64,000 bases of DNA, from the NCBI RefSeq assembly GCF_000332135.1, contig NZ_KB235896.1, positions 2,615,403 through 2,679,402 of the forward strand. The letters are read 5' to 3'. Made by a program: the position numbers and the translations under genes. This stretch comes from Anabaena sp. PCC 7108 (GTDB lineage Bacteria > Cyanobacteriota > Cyanobacteriia > Cyanobacteriales > Nostocaceae). Position 1 is the stretch's first letter. Each line of letters opens with the position of its first letter. Below the pieces are notes generated by a model that saw only the letters and a program-made list of their open reading frames with translations, was not told where the DNA came from and did not search any database. Positions 62,086 through 64,000 of this stretch are shown here, one piece after another.

Positions 62086-64000
62086 ATGCTAAACTTGAAA
62101 AAAAGCAAAATAGTCAACAAACTATTATTATGGTTTTTATTAATTGCCTTAGTACCTCTAACAAGTGTTACCTGTTTAGCATATTATATCGTCCAAAAAT
62201 CTCAAGAGAAAGAAGTAAATAATAATCTTAGTTATATTGCTGAAGCTAAAGCTAAGAGATTAGATAATTATATCAATGAACGTAAAAATAATGCCGCAGC
62301 TATTGCTCAAATACCAAGCATCGTTGATGCTATAGAAGCGTATCAAAAAACCTTTGAACAATCAGGAATTGACGCACTAGCATCTTGGCAGATAGATGAA
62401 AAATATCGCCCATTTATAGCTAAATATTTAGAAATATTTGATTATTCTGACATAATTTTGATATCACAATCTGGTGATAATATTTTTTCCATAAAACGTG
62501 GTCAATCATATGGTAAAAACTATTATGATCAGGATTTTAAGAATTCAGAACTAGCAAAAGTATTTGACCGCGCTAAAACATTGATGCAAGTAGAAGTTTC
62601 TAATTTTGGATATTATGAAACTATCAATGAACCAGCTGCTTTTATTGCTGCTCCAGTGTTTAAAAACAATTTGATTATTGGTGTGGTAGTCTTACAATTG
62701 AATAATCAAGAATTTAATAAAGTAGTAAACGATTACACCGGTTTGGGTAATACTGGCGAAACAATTGTCGGTTCAGTAGTAGGAAAACAAATAATCTTTA
62801 CTTCTGCAACCAGACATGATCCAAATGCAGCTTTTCAAAGAACTGTTAAGATTAGTAAAAAGAAATTAAACCCACTAGATCAAGCAGTACATGGAATTAA
62901 AGGTACAGGTATTACGATTGACTATCGCTACCAAGAAACTATTGCGGCTTGGAGGTACTTACCTTCTTTAAATAGTGGGTTGCTCGTGAAAATAGATACA
63001 TCAGAAGCCTTTGCAACTTTAATAACTCTAAGAAATATTGTGATTTTTTTAGGAATAATTACAATTGTTTTAGTTAATTTTGCCGCTTTTATAGTTGCCA
63101 AATCAATTTCTAAACCAGTTGTGGAACTCACTCAAATTGTTCACGAATTGGCACAAGGGAATCTACATAAAAAAGTACCAGTTCTCACCAATGACGAAAT
63201 TGGTCAATTGGCGCAATCATTTAATCGTATGACTGAAAAGCTAGAAGCATCTTTTAAAACTATTCAACAACGAGAACAAGAAGTAGCAACTGCTAAAGAA
63301 AAACTAGAAGTTGTTTTAGAGCAATTACAGCAGGAGGCACAACAACTCGCTTCTCAATTGGTGCAAAGTGAAAAGATGTCTAGTTTAGGTCAGTTAGTAG
63401 CAGGTGTAGCGCATGAAATTAATAACCCAGTTAACTTTATTTATGGTAATATTAATCCTGCTCATGAATACATTGCAGATTTATTGAGGCTGATACAGCT
63501 TTATCAAGTCTACTATCCCCAACCAGTCCCAGAAATTCAAGATGAAATAGAAGCAATTGATTTGAGTTTCTTAATTACAGATTTGCCTAAATTATTAAAT
63601 TCAATGAAAGTTGGTACTCAAAGAATTAAAGAAATTGTTATATCTCTGCGAAATTTTTCTCGCTTGGATGAAGCAGAGATGAAAACAGTAAATATTCATG
63701 ATGGTTTAGATAGTACGCTGATGATTTTGCAAAATCGGTTCAAAGCCACATCTAACCGTCCTGCAATTGAACTGATTAAAGAGTACGATAACTTACCTTT
63801 AGTAGAGTGCTACGCTGGACAACTCAACCAGGTATTTATGAATATTCTCGTGAATGCGGTTGATGCTTTAGAAGAGTCTATTTTCAATCCAGAATTTGCA
63901 TTGATTAACCCACAGATTCGCATTTATACTAAACTCACGGAGGATAAAAAAGTAATTATTCGCATAGCCGATAATGGAACTGGCATTCCTGAAAACGTAT
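62086..64000 (+). CDS. Membrane histidine kinase with Cache-like sensor and HAMP domain, cut by the window end
   Basis: At least 638 residues. One N-terminal membrane helix (KLLLWFLLIALVPLTSVTCL) precedes a ~280-residue extracytoplasmic Cache-like region. A second helix (IVIFLGIITIVLVNFAAFIV) and HAMP (SISKPVVELTQIVHELAQGN) follow, then a coiled coil. The H-box GQLVAGVAHEINNP has phospho-accepting His443, the N-box is NILVNAVDAL near 585 and the G1 box IADNGTGIPE near 628. The sequence then leaves the window, so the end of the ATPase domain and any receiver domain are not seen. AAGGAG touches the ATG at 62086; a TTG nine bases further on has better spacing. It is cotranscribed with the urea-type binding protein. 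Confidence 0.9.
   Translation, partial: MLNLKKSKIVNKLLLWFLLIALVPLTSVTCLAYYIVQKSQEKEVNNNLSYIAEAKAKRLDNYINERKNNAAAIAQIPSIVDAIEAYQKTFEQSGIDALASWQIDEKYRPFIAKYLEIFDYSDIILISQSGDNIFSIKRGQSYGKNYYDQDFKNSELAKVFDRAKTLMQVEVSNFGYYETINEPAAFIAAPVFKNNLIIGVVVLQLNNQEFNKVVNDYTGLGNTGETIVGSVVGKQIIFTSATRHDPNAAFQRTVKISKKKLNPLDQAVHGIKGTGITIDYRYQETIAAWRYLPSLNSGLLVKIDTSEAFATLITLRNIVIFLGIITIVLVNFAAFIVAKSISKPVVELTQIVHELAQGNLHKKVPVLTNDEIGQLAQSFNRMTEKLEASFKTIQQREQEVATAKEKLEVVLEQLQQEAQQLASQLVQSEKMSSLGQLVAGVAHEINNPVNFIYGNINPAHEYIADLLRLIQLYQVYYPQPVPEIQDEIEAIDLSFLITDLPKLLNSMKVGTQRIKEIVISLRNFSRLDEAEMKTVNIHDGLDSTLMILQNRFKATSNRPAIELIKEYDNLPLVECYAGQLNQVFMNILVNAVDALEESIFNPEFALINPQIRIYTKLTEDKKVIIRIADNGTGIPENV

Overview
The window looks like a chromosome segment of a filamentous, probably heterocyst-forming cyanobacterium (Nostocales). 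The evidence is the gene set (ndhF, ndhD1, a psbA-type D1 gene, an AcsF-type cyclase, heme oxygenase), scattered GCGATCGC (HIP1) octamers, and heptanucleotide tandem repeats of the kind described in heterocystous cyanobacteria (TTGGTGA/TTGGTAA, CCCCAGT/CCCCAAT, GGGAACA). No rRNA, IS transposase or CRISPR array is visible, and the only RNA gene candidates are one unusual tRNA and one cobalamin riboswitch.

Layout. 1-662 is the 3' end of ndhF, closed by a hairpin terminator. 663-4882 is an accessory insert between ndhF and ndhD1: a two-gene GHKL-ATPase/Rossmann-protein pair, a repeat element with inverted ends, a DUF4258/zinc-finger toxin-antitoxin pair and a decayed second pair. 4883-6457 is ndhD1. 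6524-10755 is a second accessory stretch rich in toxin-antitoxin-like genes: DUF29, a HigA-like protein without its DNA-binding part, DUF5615/DUF433, a HEPN protein, a tRNA-Arg(CCU)-like gene interrupted in the anticodon loop, a membrane-protein gene broken by a nonsense codon, a truncated MazF-like toxin with its antitoxin, and a Uma2 gene bracketed by direct repeats. I saw no HIP1 octamer in either accessory stretch.

10921-37113 is mostly ordinary chromosome: LapA, a hexose-phosphate mutase, a PD-(D/E)XK protein, a transglutaminase-like protein with a propeller-like N-terminus, a Ca2+-type P-ATPase, recF, MgtC, a PEP-synthase-like protein, a giant Calx-beta/RTX adhesin-like protein, a glycosyltransferase, a carboxyl-terminal processing protease, a YdcF protein and cydAB (bd quinol oxidase).

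37177-44895 (minus strand) is a metal or corrinoid uptake locus. It reads from a cobalamin riboswitch through a DUF1636 protein, a TonB-dependent receptor and a 2Fe-2S protein to a lipoprotein, permease and ATPase of the FecBCD/BtuFCD type. A Fur-box-like palindrome precedes the receptor gene. The riboswitch suggests cobalamin, the Fur box suggests iron. nth and rseP follow.

47470-57333 carries genes known from low-oxygen tetrapyrrole metabolism: hemN and a heme oxygenase on the minus strand, and divergently a secreted thioredoxin-fold-like protein and an AcsF-type cyclase. Beyond a solute-binding protein gene and recN lies a D1 gene that has lost several ligands of the Mn cluster (a rogue/sentinel-type D1, not a water-oxidising one). 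With cydAB at 34-37 kb, the window carries several genes suited to microoxic conditions. 57418-59818 holds a cysteine-desulfurase-like enzyme and an Ap4A phosphorylase. The right end holds a urea-type binding protein followed directly by a membrane histidine kinase cut by the window edge, a likely sensor pair.
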